A stretch of DNA of 64,000 nucleotides, taken from an uncultured Bartonella sp. (GTDB taxonomy: Bacteria; Pseudomonadota; Alphaproteobacteria; Rhizobiales; Rhizobiaceae). This document shows, one piece after another, positions 50,312 to 59,240 of the stretch (position 1 is the stretch's first letter; each line of letters starts with the position of its first letter). The position numbers were made by a program, and so were the translations under genes. The stretch is taken from NCBI GenBank assembly GCA_946478665.1, contig CAMLCZ010000004.1, positions 124,001 through 188,000 on the forward strand, in the 5' to 3' direction. The notes beneath the pieces were generated by a model. That model was not told the DNA's origin. It saw nothing but the letters and a program-made list of their open reading frames with translations, and did no database searches.

Positions 50312-50335
50312 TGGGGGCTAAGGCCCCCATTTTTC
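50312..50335 (+). terminator. Rho-independent terminator after gap
   Basis: TGGGGGC (50312-50318) and GCCCCCA (50323-50329) form a GC-rich stem followed by TTTTTC. It may only partly stop transcription into pgk. Confidence 0.8.
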
Positions 50336-50378
50336 TTTCAGGAAACAAATGAAGTTATTTTTCTTCAAAGCTTTCCTC

Positions 50379-50400
50379 TATAATGGCGTTAGCCATTATA
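50379..50400. promoter_or_regulatory. Perfect 9-bp dyad with TATAAT before pgk
   Basis: TATAATGGC (50379-50387), GTTA, GCCATTATA (50392-50400) is a perfect inverted repeat 43 bases before the pgk start. The first half contains a consensus -10 box, so a protein bound here would cover the pgk promoter. It may instead be an RNA hairpin. Confidence 0.5.
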
Positions 50401-50443
50401 CCCAAGTTTTTTATAGCTATATCTTATGGATCTGGAGAAAAAT

Positions 50444-51634
50444 ATGGCTTTTCGTACTCTTGACGACGCAGACGTAAAATCAAAACGTGTTTTGGTGCGT
50501 GTTGATCTCAATGTACCAGTGGCAGACGGAAAAGTCACTGATTCAACACGTATAGAACGTGTTAAACCTACGATTATGGAACTTCGTAGAAAAGACGCTA
50601 AAGTTATTCTGCTTGCCCATTTTGGCCGCCCAAAAGGTCAGGTTGTACCAGAGTTTTCATTACGCCAAATTGTCAAGACTACTGAAGATGTGCTCGGCTG
50701 CCCTGTGACATTTGCTGAAGATTGTATTGGTGAGAAAGCAAAGACAGTTATTGATGCTATGAATGATGGAGACATTGTTCTGCTTGAAAATACACGTTTT
50801 CATGTTGGAGAAGAAAAGAACGATCCTGAATTTGTAAAAGCATTAGCCGCTAACGGCGATATCTATGTTAATGATGCCTTTTCTGCGGCGCATCGCGCTC
50901 ATGCTTCGACAGAGGGATTAGCACATGTTCTACCGTCTTATGCTGGCCGGTCTATGCAAATGGAACTTGAAGCCTTGGAAAAAGGTTTAGGACATCCTGC
51001 CCATCCCGTTATTGCGATAGTGGGCGGAGCAAAAGTGTCAACGAAAATTGACCTTTTAAATAATCTTGTCGAAAAAGTAGATGCTCTGATTATTGGCGGT
51101 GGTATGGCCAATACTTTCTTAGCCGCACAGGGATTGAGCGTTGGTAAATCACTTTGCGAACATGAGCTTGGTGAAACTGCACGAACAATTATGACGAAGG
51201 CAAAAGCGGAAAACTGTTCCATTATTTTGCCAGTGGATGCTGTTGTCGCAACACGGTTTGAAGCCAATGCTTCAAACCATAGATATGGTATAGAAGCTAT
51301 ACCTGTTGACGGAATGATACTTGATATTGGTGAAAACTCAATAGAACGCATTAATGGCGCGATTGATGACGCTGCAACAATTGTTTGGAATGGTCCACTC
51401 GGAGCATTCGAGATGCATCCTTTCGATCAAGGAACAGTTGCTGTAGCCAAACGTGTTGCTGAACGCACCAAGCAAAAGAAACTGGTGTCTATCGCTGGGG
51501 GCGGAGATACAGTATCTGCTCTCAATCATGCTGGTGTTGCGCAAGATTTTACGTATATATCAACAGCAGGTGGTGCATTTCTAGAATGGATGGAAGGAAA
51601 ACCGCTTCCTGGTGTTATTGCTTTAGAAAAGTAG
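50444..51634 (+). CDS. pgk: Phosphoglycerate kinase
   Basis: A 396-residue glycolytic enzyme that forms ATP from 1,3-bisphosphoglycerate. The N-terminal signature is [12 protein letters not shown] and the substrate site includes [10 protein letters not shown]. The hinge and ATP domain carry [11 protein letters not shown], the GGGMANTF stretch and [16 protein letters not shown] lies 5-6 bases before ATG 50444; the longer frame to 50426 lacks support. A terminator and a dyad separate it from gap, so it may have its own promoter. Confidence 0.97.
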   Translation: MAFRTLDDADVKSKRVLVRVDLNVPVADGKVTDSTRIERVKPTIMELRRKDAKVILLAHFGRPKGQVVPEFSLRQIVKTTEDVLGCPVTFAEDCIGEKAKTVIDAMNDGDIVLLENTRFHVGEEKNDPEFVKALAANGDIYVNDAFSAAHRAHASTEGLAHVLPSYAGRSMQMELEALEKGLGHPAHPVIAIVGGAKVSTKIDLLNNLVEKVDALIIGGGMANTFLAAQGLSVGKSLCEHELGETARTIMTKAKAENCSIILPVDAVVATRFEANASNHRYGIEAIPVDGMILDIGENSIERINGAIDDAATIVWNGPLGAFEMHPFDQGTVAVAKRVAERTKQKKLVSIAGGGDTVSALNHAGVAQDFTYISTAGGAFLEWMEGKPLPGVIALEK

Positions 51635-51655
51635 AACCAAACTGGGACAGATGAC

Positions 51656-51682
51656 CTTATTTTCATCGTAATGAAAAATAAG
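51656..51682 (+). other. Hairpin after pgk
   Basis: CTTATTTTCAT pairs with ATGAAAAATAAG (one bulged A) around a CGTA loop. No T run follows, so it may stabilise the 3' end of the pgk transcript or act weakly as a terminator. Confidence 0.45.
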
Positions 51683-51784
51683 ATGTATTCTTCCCAATTT
51701 AATCGATTTTAGTTCATGGCTTGACCATTTAGTTTTGTAGGCAGTTTTGATATTGCTAAAGCCGTAAGAAAAGAGGAGCCACCC

Positions 51785-52813
51785 ATGAGTGAACGTCTTG
51801 AAGATATTGCAATAGCAATGACAGCAGCAGGTAAAGGTTTGCTTGCAGCTGATGAAAGCACAAGTACAATTAAAAAACGTTTCGATACAATTCATCTGGA
51901 ATCAACAGAAGAAAATCGTCGTGACTACCGTGAAATGCTTTTTACCGCTAAAGAAGCGATGGAGAAATACATTTCCGGTGTCATTCTTTATGACGAGACA
52001 ATTCGTCAGAAAGCATCAGATGGTCGTATGTTGACTGATTTGATTAAGGCTGCGGGCTCTATTCCTGGTATCAAGGTTGATGCAGGAGCTAAGCCTCTTG
52101 CGGGCTTTGAAAATGAATCAATCACTGAAGGTCTTGACGGTTTACGCGACCGATTAAACGAATATTATGAATTAGGTGCCCGTTTTGCTAAATGGCGTGG
52201 TGTCATTGCCATTGATAGCCACACATTGCCAACATGGGGCGCTGTACGTCAGAACGCCCAAGCTTTGGCGCGTTATGCAGCTTTGTGCCAAGAAGCCAAG
52301 ATTGTACCGATTGTCGAGCCAGAAATTTTGATGGACGGCAAACCAGGGGATCATTCGATTGATCGTTGTTATGAAGTAACCGAACATGTTTTGAGAACTG
52401 TTTTTGATGAGCTATTTGCTGCTCGCGTAAAAATGGAAGGCATGGTTTTGAAGCCTAACATGGTCATTGATGGTAAAAATGCACGTAAGGCATCAGTTGA
52501 AGAAGTTGCTGAAAAAACAGTCAAGGTTTTGAAAACAACTGTTCCATCGACAGTGCCTGGTATTGCATTCTTATCTGGTGGACAATCAGATGAAGAGGCA
52601 ACAGCGCATTTATCTGCAATCAATGCTATTGGCAATCTTCCATGGAATGTAACATTCTCATATGGCCGTGCGTTGCAGGCAGCGGCAATACAGGCTTGGG
52701 GCGGTAAAAAGGAAAATGTGGCTGCTGGACAGCAGGCATTTACGCACCGTGCAAAAATGAATTACCTTGCTGCATTGGGTAAATGGTCAAAGCAGGACGA
52801 AAAAGCAGCCTAA
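51785..52813 (+). CDS. fba: Class I fructose-bisphosphate aldolase
   Basis: A 342-residue Schiff-base aldolase that splits fructose 1,6-bisphosphate. The N-terminus GKGLLAADESTSTIKKRF is the class I signature, and the Schiff-base lysine is Lys223 in MVLKPNM. The nearby SGGQSDEEAT motif binds phosphate. AGAGGAG lies 7 bases before ATG 51785. Class I enzymes are usual in Rhizobiales, in contrast with the class II enzyme of E. coli. It closes the glycolytic cluster and is followed by a strong terminator. Confidence 0.96.
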   Translation: MSERLEDIAIAMTAAGKGLLAADESTSTIKKRFDTIHLESTEENRRDYREMLFTAKEAMEKYISGVILYDETIRQKASDGRMLTDLIKAAGSIPGIKVDAGAKPLAGFENESITEGLDGLRDRLNEYYELGARFAKWRGVIAIDSHTLPTWGAVRQNAQALARYAALCQEAKIVPIVEPEILMDGKPGDHSIDRCYEVTEHVLRTVFDELFAARVKMEGMVLKPNMVIDGKNARKASVEEVAEKTVKVLKTTVPSTVPGIAFLSGGQSDEEATAHLSAINAIGNLPWNVTFSYGRALQAAAIQAWGGKKENVAAGQQAFTHRAKMNYLAALGKWSKQDEKAA

Positions 52814-52836
52814 TTTTTGTAGGATAGAGTGATAGT

Positions 52837-52870
52837 AAAACGCCCGATACTCAGTGTTTCGGGCGTTTTA
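52837..52870 (+). terminator. Rho-independent terminator after fba
   Basis: AAAACGCCCGA (52837-52847) and TCGGGCGTTTT (52859-52869) form an 11-bp perfect stem followed by T-rich sequence. Confidence 0.9.
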
Positions 52871-53089
52871 TTTATTTTAGTGTCTCATTTATGTGACAGC
52901 ATAATTAGAAAAAAGATTTTAAAATAAAAGCAGAGACAAATAACTTGACTGATACAATCAAGTATATAACAATCTCTCAGTCATTGTTCGCTTGTTAATT
53001 TGGATAAAAATAGCGGGTGATTTTAGTAATACATGTCTTGTCGGTTTTTCGGCTTATACGAATTTCGCTAATATAGAATTGGGATAATT

Positions 53090-54238
53090 ATGAACAAACT
53101 CACGCAGGTATTCTTGGTAACTTCGGCCGTCATTGGCTTTCAAACATTTCAATCGAAAGCGGCGGATGTTGCTCTTCCTGAAGCAGAGCCCGTTGAATAT
53201 GTGCGTGTTTGTGATGCGTTTGGCGAAGGCTATTTTTATTTGCCAGGTACCGATACCTGTATGAAACTTGGTGGCTACGTTTATGCCCAAGCTAAGGGTG
53301 GTGATGATGTCTACGCCCGCACCGCAAAAGACCGTGATGGTGGTAGAACATGGCGCACGGAGACACGTGCCCATGTATTGGTGGCTACTGCTTCTGAAAC
53401 AGAATTAGGAACATTGCGTTCACACATTGAATTACGTTCCGATTATGATGACGGTAGTGATTCCGCTACATCAGAATTGCGTTTTGGCTATATTGAATTA
53501 GGCGGCCTGCATGTAGGTGTTGATGAATCATCTATCAATACATTTTTTGATTACTATGGTAACTTTATCAACGATGATGTGACCTTGGGTGGTGCGTATC
53601 GTACCAATATGATTCAATATAAATACGCAGCAAGCAATGGTCTAACTGCGATGGTCTCTATCGAACAAGGTGGTGACGAAGATACCGATTACAATGGTAA
53701 GATCAAAGATTATACACCAGATGTTGTTCTTGGTTTGAAATATGAACAAGGTTGGGGATCAATCACAGGTGCAGCTGCGTATGATGCAGTCAACGAAGCA
53801 TGGGTTGGTAAAGCTAAAGTAAGTTTGAATGTTACTGATCGTTTCAACATCTGGGTAATGGGCGCATATAAAGATATGAACGATACCTATTACGACGTTG
53901 ATAGCCAAGATGATATCGATAGAAACGATATTTCTTCTATTATCAGAGATGGCCGCAAGGGTGTTCGCGCTATCGACAGCTTCTATGGCACATGGGGTGG
54001 ACATTGGGTTGGATGGCTCGGTGCATCGTATAAATTTACGCCAAAGCTAACAAGCAATTTCCAACTCTCTTATGAAGGCGTTGGAAATACCTATACCGTT
54101 GCCAACTTGGCTTATGAGTTGGTTCCTGGGCTTACAGTAATGCCAGAAGTAAATTATCGTAAATGGAATGACGTTCATTCTGTATTGAATGATAAAGACG
54201 CTATCGGCGGAGCAATCCGCATACAACGTGACTTCTAA
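53090..54238 (+). CDS. Omp2-type porin
   Basis: A 382-residue outer-membrane beta-barrel porin of the Rhizobiales family that includes Brucella Omp2b. The signal peptide spans residues 1-24 with cleavage after a KA pair, and the mature chain begins ADVALPEAEPVEYVRVCDAFGEGYFYLPG, the family N-terminus. Two cysteines in that region (CDAFG and TDTC) are conserved. The rest alternates aromatic and polar residues as expected for a 16-strand trimeric barrel, ending with a terminal Phe (RIQRDF). Large charged loops occur in the middle. It is monocistronic with its own terminator. Confidence 0.92.
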   Translation: MNKLTQVFLVTSAVIGFQTFQSKAADVALPEAEPVEYVRVCDAFGEGYFYLPGTDTCMKLGGYVYAQAKGGDDVYARTAKDRDGGRTWRTETRAHVLVATASETELGTLRSHIELRSDYDDGSDSATSELRFGYIELGGLHVGVDESSINTFFDYYGNFINDDVTLGGAYRTNMIQYKYAASNGLTAMVSIEQGGDEDTDYNGKIKDYTPDVVLGLKYEQGWGSITGAAAYDAVNEAWVGKAKVSLNVTDRFNIWVMGAYKDMNDTYYDVDSQDDIDRNDISSIIRDGRKGVRAIDSFYGTWGGHWVGWLGASYKFTPKLTSNFQLSYEGVGNTYTVANLAYELVPGLTVMPEVNYRKWNDVHSVLNDKDAIGGAIRIQRDF

Positions 54239-54272
54239 TATTTCGGTAAAACGATATAACAAATTTGATATG

Positions 54273-54303
54273 AAAGCCTCCGTTATGGGGGCTTTTATTT
54301 TTT
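54273..54303 (+). terminator. Rho-independent terminator after the porin gene
   Basis: AAAGCCTCC (54273-54281) and GGGGGCTTT (54287-54295) form a 9-bp stem with one G-U pair, then a T-rich tract. Confidence 0.85.
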
Positions 54304-54489
54304 ATAATTCCCAAGCTAAGAGAACATCTTTAATAAATACGAAATTAATAATAAGGTCGAGTTCGGTACTGCGGTATTTCATTGTGTTCGAATTCAGATT
54401 GATGATGTAAGTGGAAAATTGATGACTAAATGGTTTATTTGTTCCTAAAGATAAAAGGATTTATTTAATAAAAGTCATTGTCCAATATT

Positions 54490-54520
54490 TTCAAAAATAA
54501 AAGCCGCGAAAACGCGGCTT
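54490..54520 (-). terminator. Rho-independent terminator after trcR
   Basis: AAGCCGCG (54501-54508) and CGCGGCTT (54513-54520) form an 8-bp stem. On the minus strand it is followed by a T-rich stretch. The rest of the roughly 310 bases between the porin and trcR holds no gene. Confidence 0.88.
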
Positions 54521-54547
54521 ATAAAATCAACACATTTTTATTCAAAA

Positions 54548-55222
54548 TTATTTATCTTCGTCATCATGACTTTCTTTCAAAGATGAAAGCTTGGCAAAAA
54601 CCTTATCAGCGTCGAATTCTTCTTCGGTATTGTCAATTTCTAAGTTCTCTGTTGCAGATGCTGGAAGCAAAGTGCCATCTTCAGGAATAATAGCAGGACG
54701 ATTTTTCGCTGCACGTTCTACTTCAATATCAAGGTCGATTTGAGAGCATAGCCCTAAAGTAACTGGATCAAGCGGAGTTAGATTTGCAGAATTCCAATGA
54801 GTACGCTCACGAATTTGCTCAATTGTAGATTTTGTAGTTCCGATCAAACGGGCAATCTGTGCGTCTTTCAACTCTGGATGATTACGAACCAACCACAGAA
54901 TAGCGTTCGGACGATCCTGGCGCTTAGATAACGGCGTATAACGAGGACCTTTCCTTTTTCCTTCAGGGATATGAACTTTAGGCTCCGAAATTTTCAATTT
55001 GTAATTACTATCGTTTTCCGCGCGTGCAATTTCATCACGTGTTAATTGACCAGTAATAATGGGATCAAGTCCTTTTATTCCTTGGGCAGATTCGCCGTCA
55101 GCTATCGCTTTAACTTCCAGTGGATGAAGTTTACAAAAAGTGGCAATCTGGTCAAAAGAAAGCGCTGTATTGTCAACTAACCAAACGGCGGTGGCTTTGG
55201 GCATCAAAAGTTGCGTTGCCAT
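54548..55222 (-). CDS. trcR: Cell cycle transcriptional regulator TrcR (DUF1013)
   Basis: A 224-residue protein of the alphaproteobacterial DUF1013 family. The first part contains DNTALSFDQIATFCKLHPLEVKAI, a likely helix-turn-helix, and the middle QDRPNAILWLVRNHPELKDAQIARLIGTTKSTIEQI is a second helix-turn-helix (about residues 100-135). An acidic C-terminal tail follows. The family is now named TrcR in Caulobacter-related annotation; I use that by memory. AAGAGG precedes ATG 55222, and the leader forms a small GC-rich hairpin (55242-55260). It is probably monocistronic. Confidence 0.85.
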   Translation of the reverse strand: MATQLLMPKATAVWLVDNTALSFDQIATFCKLHPLEVKAIADGESAQGIKGLDPIITGQLTRDEIARAENDSNYKLKISEPKVHIPEGKRKGPRYTPLSKRQDRPNAILWLVRNHPELKDAQIARLIGTTKSTIEQIRERTHWNSANLTPLDPVTLGLCSQIDLDIEVERAAKNRPAIIPEDGTLLPASATENLEIDNTEEEFDADKVFAKLSSLKESHDDEDK

Positions 55223-55352
55223 AAAATTATCCTCTTGTTCGCCCGCTCCGGTGAGGCGGGACGTGGATTAGACCACAATTTCCGGGAATTCTTCTCACTT
55301 ATAGCGTGAAATTTAACAATCGACAAGACATGCGGTCTTATTAAGCAATTAA

Positions 55353-56354
55353 TCAATCAATTTTAAGCATTATTTTGCCTATATGATTACTCGATTCCAT
55401 TAATTTGTGAGCATCTATAACATCCGTAAGTGGAAAGACCTTGTCGATAACAGGAGCAATCTTTTTCTGTTCCAATAGTGGCCAAACTTTTTCATATAGG
55501 TTTTTGGCAATAGCAGATTTAAACTCTGTGTCTCGTGCTCTTAATGTCGAACCGGTATGAATTAATCTTTTAACGAGTATGTAGTTCAAATTGACTGTTG
55601 AAATATGACCATTCAAAAATGCAATTTGTACAATACGACCATCTACCGCTGCAATTTTATAGTTTTTATTGGTGTAATCACCACCAATCATATCTAATAT
55701 AACGTCTACGCCTCTTTTTTCAGTGAATGCTTTAACCTCTTCAACGAAGTCTTTTTCTTTGTAATTAATCGCAAGGTCTGCACCTAATTTTACACATGCA
55801 GCACATTTTTCTGTTGATCCTGCAGTTGCAATAACTTGAGCTCCAAAAGCTTTTGCAAGTTGAATTGCTGTCGTGCCAATTCCAGAAGTGCCGCCATGGA
55901 CGAGAAAGATTTCTCCTGCTTTTAACAAGCCACGATCAAAAACATTGCTCCATACAGTAAAGAATGTTTCAGGTAATGCTGCCGCTTGGATAAAGTCAAA
56001 TCCTGTAGGTATCGGCAAGGCATTATCAGCGGCAACCGCAGCATATTGTGCGTAACCGCCGCCAGCAATCAATGCGGTGACTTTATCGCCAATTTTGAAT
56101 TGGTTTACTCGTTTTCCTAATTTCACAATTTCCCCAGCGACTTCCAGTCCAGGTAAAGGAGATGCACCAGGCGGCGGCGGGTATATTCCTTGCCTTTGAG
56201 CAACATCGGGTCGGTTTACCCCAGCAGCATGAACGCGAATTAAAATTTCATTTTCAGATATCCTTGGAACCTTGGTTTCAATAAGCTTGAGCACTTCCGG
56301 ACCGCCAGTTCCTTCAATCGCAATTGCCTGCATTTTATTAGGGATTGTTGGCAT
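55353..56354 (-). CDS. Quinone oxidoreductase (MDR family, PIG3-like)
   Basis: A 333-residue NAD(P)H-dependent oxidoreductase of the medium-chain dehydrogenase family without the catalytic zinc cysteines. GLEVAGEIVKLG and VHGGTSGIGTTAIQLAKAFGAQVIATAGS (the Rossmann glycine motif) are typical, and the RQGIYPPPPG stretch marks the PIG3/QOR-like group. ATG 56354 has GGAAG 8 bases upstream; the frame extends to 56390 without support. The substrate is probably a small quinone or alkenal. Confidence 0.85.
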   Translation of the reverse strand: MPTIPNKMQAIAIEGTGGPEVLKLIETKVPRISENEILIRVHAAGVNRPDVAQRQGIYPPPPGASPLPGLEVAGEIVKLGKRVNQFKIGDKVTALIAGGGYAQYAAVAADNALPIPTGFDFIQAAALPETFFTVWSNVFDRGLLKAGEIFLVHGGTSGIGTTAIQLAKAFGAQVIATAGSTEKCAACVKLGADLAINYKEKDFVEEVKAFTEKRGVDVILDMIGGDYTNKNYKIAAVDGRIVQIAFLNGHISTVNLNYILVKRLIHTGSTLRARDTEFKSAIAKNLYEKVWPLLEQKKIAPVIDKVFPLTDVIDAHKLMESSNHIGKIMLKID

Positions 56355-56600
56355 TATAAGAGCTTCCATTTGTTTTAGTGAACTTATCATCGTTTCAATT
56401 ATAATGATAAATATAGCTTTCTGTTGGCCGGAAGCTATCTTAGATCATGATAAAGGGTCGAAAAATACGAGCGTATTTTAATTTATTTTTTAATTGGCTT
56501 ATTCGTTTAAAAGACATTAACAGCACACATCTCTGCACCGTAATAAGGCACAGTGTTCAAACGACACATGAAATATAATCAGTTATTGAACTGAAATAAA

Positions 56601-56774
56601 TTAATCTAATTCGCTTTTAAGTTTTTCTATTTCATCCTTGAGTGCCAATTTCTGGCGTTTAAGATTTGCAATCACGAAATCATCAGCGGATGGGGCAGAC
56701 ATTTCTTTACTAATTTCTTTTTCAAGTTCATTATGTTTACGTTCCAATGAAGCTAAATGTGCTTTCGTATTCAT
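56601..56774 (-). CDS. YdcH-like protein (DUF465)
   Basis: A 57-residue helical hairpin protein. The sequence HLASLERKHNELEKEI and LKRQKLALKDEIEKLKSEL matches the DUF465 group, whose members form coiled coils of unknown role. AAGGAG is 6 bases before ATG 56774 on the minus strand. A second family member lies 248 bases away, divergently. Confidence 0.78.
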   Translation of the reverse strand: MNTKAHLASLERKHNELEKEISKEMSAPSADDFVIANLKRQKLALKDEIEKLKSELD

Positions 56775-57021
56775 AACATTCTCCTTACCCACTTTTGATA
56801 GATCTATTGGGACCGCATGTAATTTTTAGGGCGTCCCAATAATGAATGTGTAACTTATAAAACTATTTGTCGATATTTATTTTCAATGCCGCAATATGAT
56901 GATTAACCATTTCCTCGAAAACCTAAACTGTGGTATAGGCGCAAGTAATGTTGGCAGTATATTCGAAATGCTGTCATCTCAGAATAAAACGGCTTGATAT
57001 CACAGCGTGAGGCGGCAAAAA

Positions 57022-57225
57022 ATGTCTGAACAGGAACAGGTTGATATAAAATTAGCAGTAGCTAAACTGAAACAAGAGCATGCCGATTACGACGCCGCAA
57101 TTGAAGCGATGATCAAAACAGGATGTGATCAATTGCAAATTCAGCGCATGAAAAAAAAGAAGCTGGTGTTGAAAGATCAACTGCAAAAACTTGAAGACAA
57201 AATTATACCCGATATCATTGCGTAA
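57022..57225 (+). CDS. YdcH-like protein (DUF465), second copy
   Basis: A 67-residue relative of the gene at 56601-56774: [18 protein letters not shown] then [19 protein letters not shown]. The spacing between its two helices matches that family. GAGG lies shortly before ATG 57022. It ends 14 bases before purE and may be co-transcribed with purEK. No function is known. Confidence 0.78.
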   Translation: MSEQEQVDIKLAVAKLKQEHADYDAAIEAMIKTGCDQLQIQRMKKKKLVLKDQLQKLEDKIIPDIIA

Positions 57226-57239
57226 AACAGGGGGATAGC

Positions 57240-57737
57240 ATGGCTAAAACGCTGCACGATGTTGCTATTATAATGGGAAGCCAATCAGATTGGGAAACCA
57301 TGCGACATTCGTCCGATATGTTGAAAGAACTTGATATTCCTTATGAGGCAAGAATAATATCGGCTCATCGTACGCCTGATAGATTGGTTAGTTTTGCAAA
57401 GAGTGCAAAGGCTGAGGGTTTTAAAGTAATTATTGCGGGGGCTGGCGGTGCAGCTCATTTGCCAGGTATGACAGCTGCAATGACGCCGTTACCAGTTCTT
57501 GGGGTTCCCGTACAATCACGTGCTTTATCGGGAAAGGATTCCTTATTGTCTATAGTCCAGATGCCCGCTGGAATACCGGTTGGTACATTGGCTATTGGTA
57601 AAGCCGGAGCTATAAATGCCGCCTTATTAGCTGCCGCAATGTTGGCTGTTCATGATCAAGCTTTGGCTGATCGTCTCGAGAAATGGCGCACTAAACAAAC
57701 GGAAAATGTAGCAGAACTTCCTGTTGATGAGGTTTAA
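57240..57737 (+). CDS. purE: N5-carboxyaminoimidazole ribonucleotide mutase
   Basis: A 165-residue enzyme that rearranges N5-CAIR to CAIR in purine synthesis. [22 protein letters not shown] and [11 protein letters not shown] are the class I PurE motifs, including the catalytic His of AHRTP. The C-terminus is short and charged. GGGGGA lies 6 bases before ATG 57240. It is followed one base after its stop by purK. Confidence 0.95.
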   Translation: MAKTLHDVAIIMGSQSDWETMRHSSDMLKELDIPYEARIISAHRTPDRLVSFAKSAKAEGFKVIIAGAGGAAHLPGMTAAMTPLPVLGVPVQSRALSGKDSLLSIVQMPAGIPVGTLAIGKAGAINAALLAAAMLAVHDQALADRLEKWRTKQTENVAELPVDEV

Positions 57738-57738
57738 A

Positions 57739-58818
57739 ATGTTGCATCTTGAGCCAGGCGATACAATTGGTTTAATTGGTGGCGGACAACTTGCCCGTAT
57801 GTTGGCAATTGCTGCTTCGCGCCTTGGATTTCATACAATTGTTCTAGAACCACAACCTGATTGTCCGGCATCACAGACAGCTAACGAACAAATTGTTGCG
57901 GCTTATGATGATATAATGGCACTGGACAAGTTGGCCAAACGTTGCCGTGTTGTTACATACGAATTTGAAAATGTTCCAGCACAGGCTTTGGATCGATTGG
58001 CGCAGAAAACAGTCATCAGTCCACAACCGGCAGCATTGGAAATATCGCAGGATCGTTTTACCGAAAAAAAGTTTTTAAATGACAGTGGCATTAAAACCGC
58101 GCCATGGCATCTTGTTGATGATCGGCAAACATTAATCGCTGGATTGGGGGATGTCGGCGGAAAAGGTATTTTGAAAACACGTCGACTGGGTTATGACGGT
58201 AAAGGACAAGTTAAACTAGAAGATCCAACAGAGCAGCAGATTGATGAGGCATTGGACAATATAAAGCATGCGCCTGCAATTTTGGAAGGCTTCGTATCGT
58301 TTACCAAAGAAATATCGGTTATTGCTGCGCGCAACTATGATGGTGAGGTTGCTTTCTATGATTGTCCAGAAAATGTCCATCGAAATGGTATATTAAGAAC
58401 CTCAACAGTTCCAGCAAATATCAGTCAATACACAAGCGAGACAGCTAAACATGCAACAAAAGTCATTCTTCATGAATTGAATTATGTTGGTGTTATAGCG
58501 GTTGAGTTTTTTGTTCTCGAAGATGGCTCTGTAATTGCTAATGAATTAGCACCTAGGGTTCATAATTCTGGGCACTGGACAGAAGCAGCCTGTTTAATTT
58601 CCCAATTTGAACAACATATTCGAGCAATAGCTGGTTTACCTTTAGGTAGTCCAAATCGCCATAGTGATTGTGTTATGGAAAACTTAATTGGTCGTGATCT
58701 TATGCAATTGCCGGAGCTTTTAAACCAACCGGATACATTGATTCACCTTTATGGAAAGGCAGAGGTTCGCGATGGACGCAAAATGGGGCATTATACAAAG
58801 CTTATTCACCGGGCTTAA
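57739..58818 (+). CDS. purK: N5-carboxyaminoimidazole ribonucleotide synthase
   Basis: A 359-residue ATP-grasp enzyme that carboxylates AIR using bicarbonate and ATP, supplying PurE. The N-terminus GLIGGGQLARMLAIAASRLGF is typical, and the ATP-grasp core has GILKTRRLGYDGKGQ and EISVIAARNYDGEV, with VIANELAPRVHNSGHWT near the C-terminus. ATG 57739 has GAGG 6 bases upstream; the longer frame from 57724 overlaps purE. Translation is likely coupled to purE. Confidence 0.95.
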   Translation: MLHLEPGDTIGLIGGGQLARMLAIAASRLGFHTIVLEPQPDCPASQTANEQIVAAYDDIMALDKLAKRCRVVTYEFENVPAQALDRLAQKTVISPQPAALEISQDRFTEKKFLNDSGIKTAPWHLVDDRQTLIAGLGDVGGKGILKTRRLGYDGKGQVKLEDPTEQQIDEALDNIKHAPAILEGFVSFTKEISVIAARNYDGEVAFYDCPENVHRNGILRTSTVPANISQYTSETAKHATKVILHELNYVGVIAVEFFVLEDGSVIANELAPRVHNSGHWTEAACLISQFEQHIRAIAGLPLGSPNRHSDCVMENLIGRDLMQLPELLNQPDTLIHLYGKAEVRDGRKMGHYTKLIHRA

Positions 58819-58900
58819 GAAAAAATAAATTGCCATTAAATTTTTCGACTAACTGCAAAAACGACAATTTTTGAATCATTTAGAGTTGACAAACTCATTA

Positions 58901-58919
58901 AGGTCAGGCTATTTGACCT
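58901..58919. promoter_or_regulatory. Inverted repeat at the rpmJ promoter
   Basis: AGGTCA (58901-58906), 7 bases, TGACCT (58914-58919) is a perfect dyad. TTGACA at 58886-58891 and TATTTG at 58910-58915 form a plausible promoter over it, so it could be an operator. It could also fold as an RNA hairpin. Confidence 0.4.
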
Positions 58920-58990
58920 ACAGATTTTAGGCCTTGTTAGAAGGCTTTGTTCATTTTACCCGGCGACGGGTTATATAAACGGTGATTGAA

Positions 58991-59116
58991 ATGAAAATAA
59001 AAAATTCGCTTAAAGCGCTTAAGGCTCGTCACCGCGACAACCGTTTGGTTCGCCGCAAGGGTCGTATTTACATTATCAATAAATCTAATCCGCGCTTTAA
59101 AGCTCGGCAGGGTTGA
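58991..59116 (+). CDS. rpmJ: Ribosomal protein L36 (cysteine-free form)
   Basis: A 41-residue basic protein starting [18 protein letters not shown] and ending NPRFKARQG, the YkgO-type L36. Zinc-binding L36 has four Cys/His ligands, and none is seen here, so this is the zinc-independent form. A short hairpin (ACCCG, CGGGT) lies about 20 bases upstream of the start. The frame is shorter than usual gene-calling cut-offs. A strong terminator follows. The gene lies after purEK, as in related genomes. Confidence 0.93.
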   Translation: MKIKNSLKALKARHRDNRLVRRKGRIYIINKSNPRFKARQG

Positions 59117-59127
59117 TCATACAAAGT

Positions 59128-59154
59128 AAGGCTCCTTTTCAGGAGCCTTTTTTG
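59128..59154 (+). terminator. Rho-independent terminator after rpmJ
   Basis: AAGGCTCCT (59128-59136), loop TTTC, AGGAGCCTT (59141-59149) and six Ts. Confidence 0.93.
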
Positions 59155-59240
59155 TTTTAGCTTTAATAAAAGCTACTATGGCAAATGTTGCTTCATGCTA
59201 AACGTCATTCTATATTGATTAATATACCAATATTTGAGGA

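Noticed and set aside
50938-51351. 137-codon open frame on the minus strand
   Set aside because: Antisense to pgk with no signal of its own.
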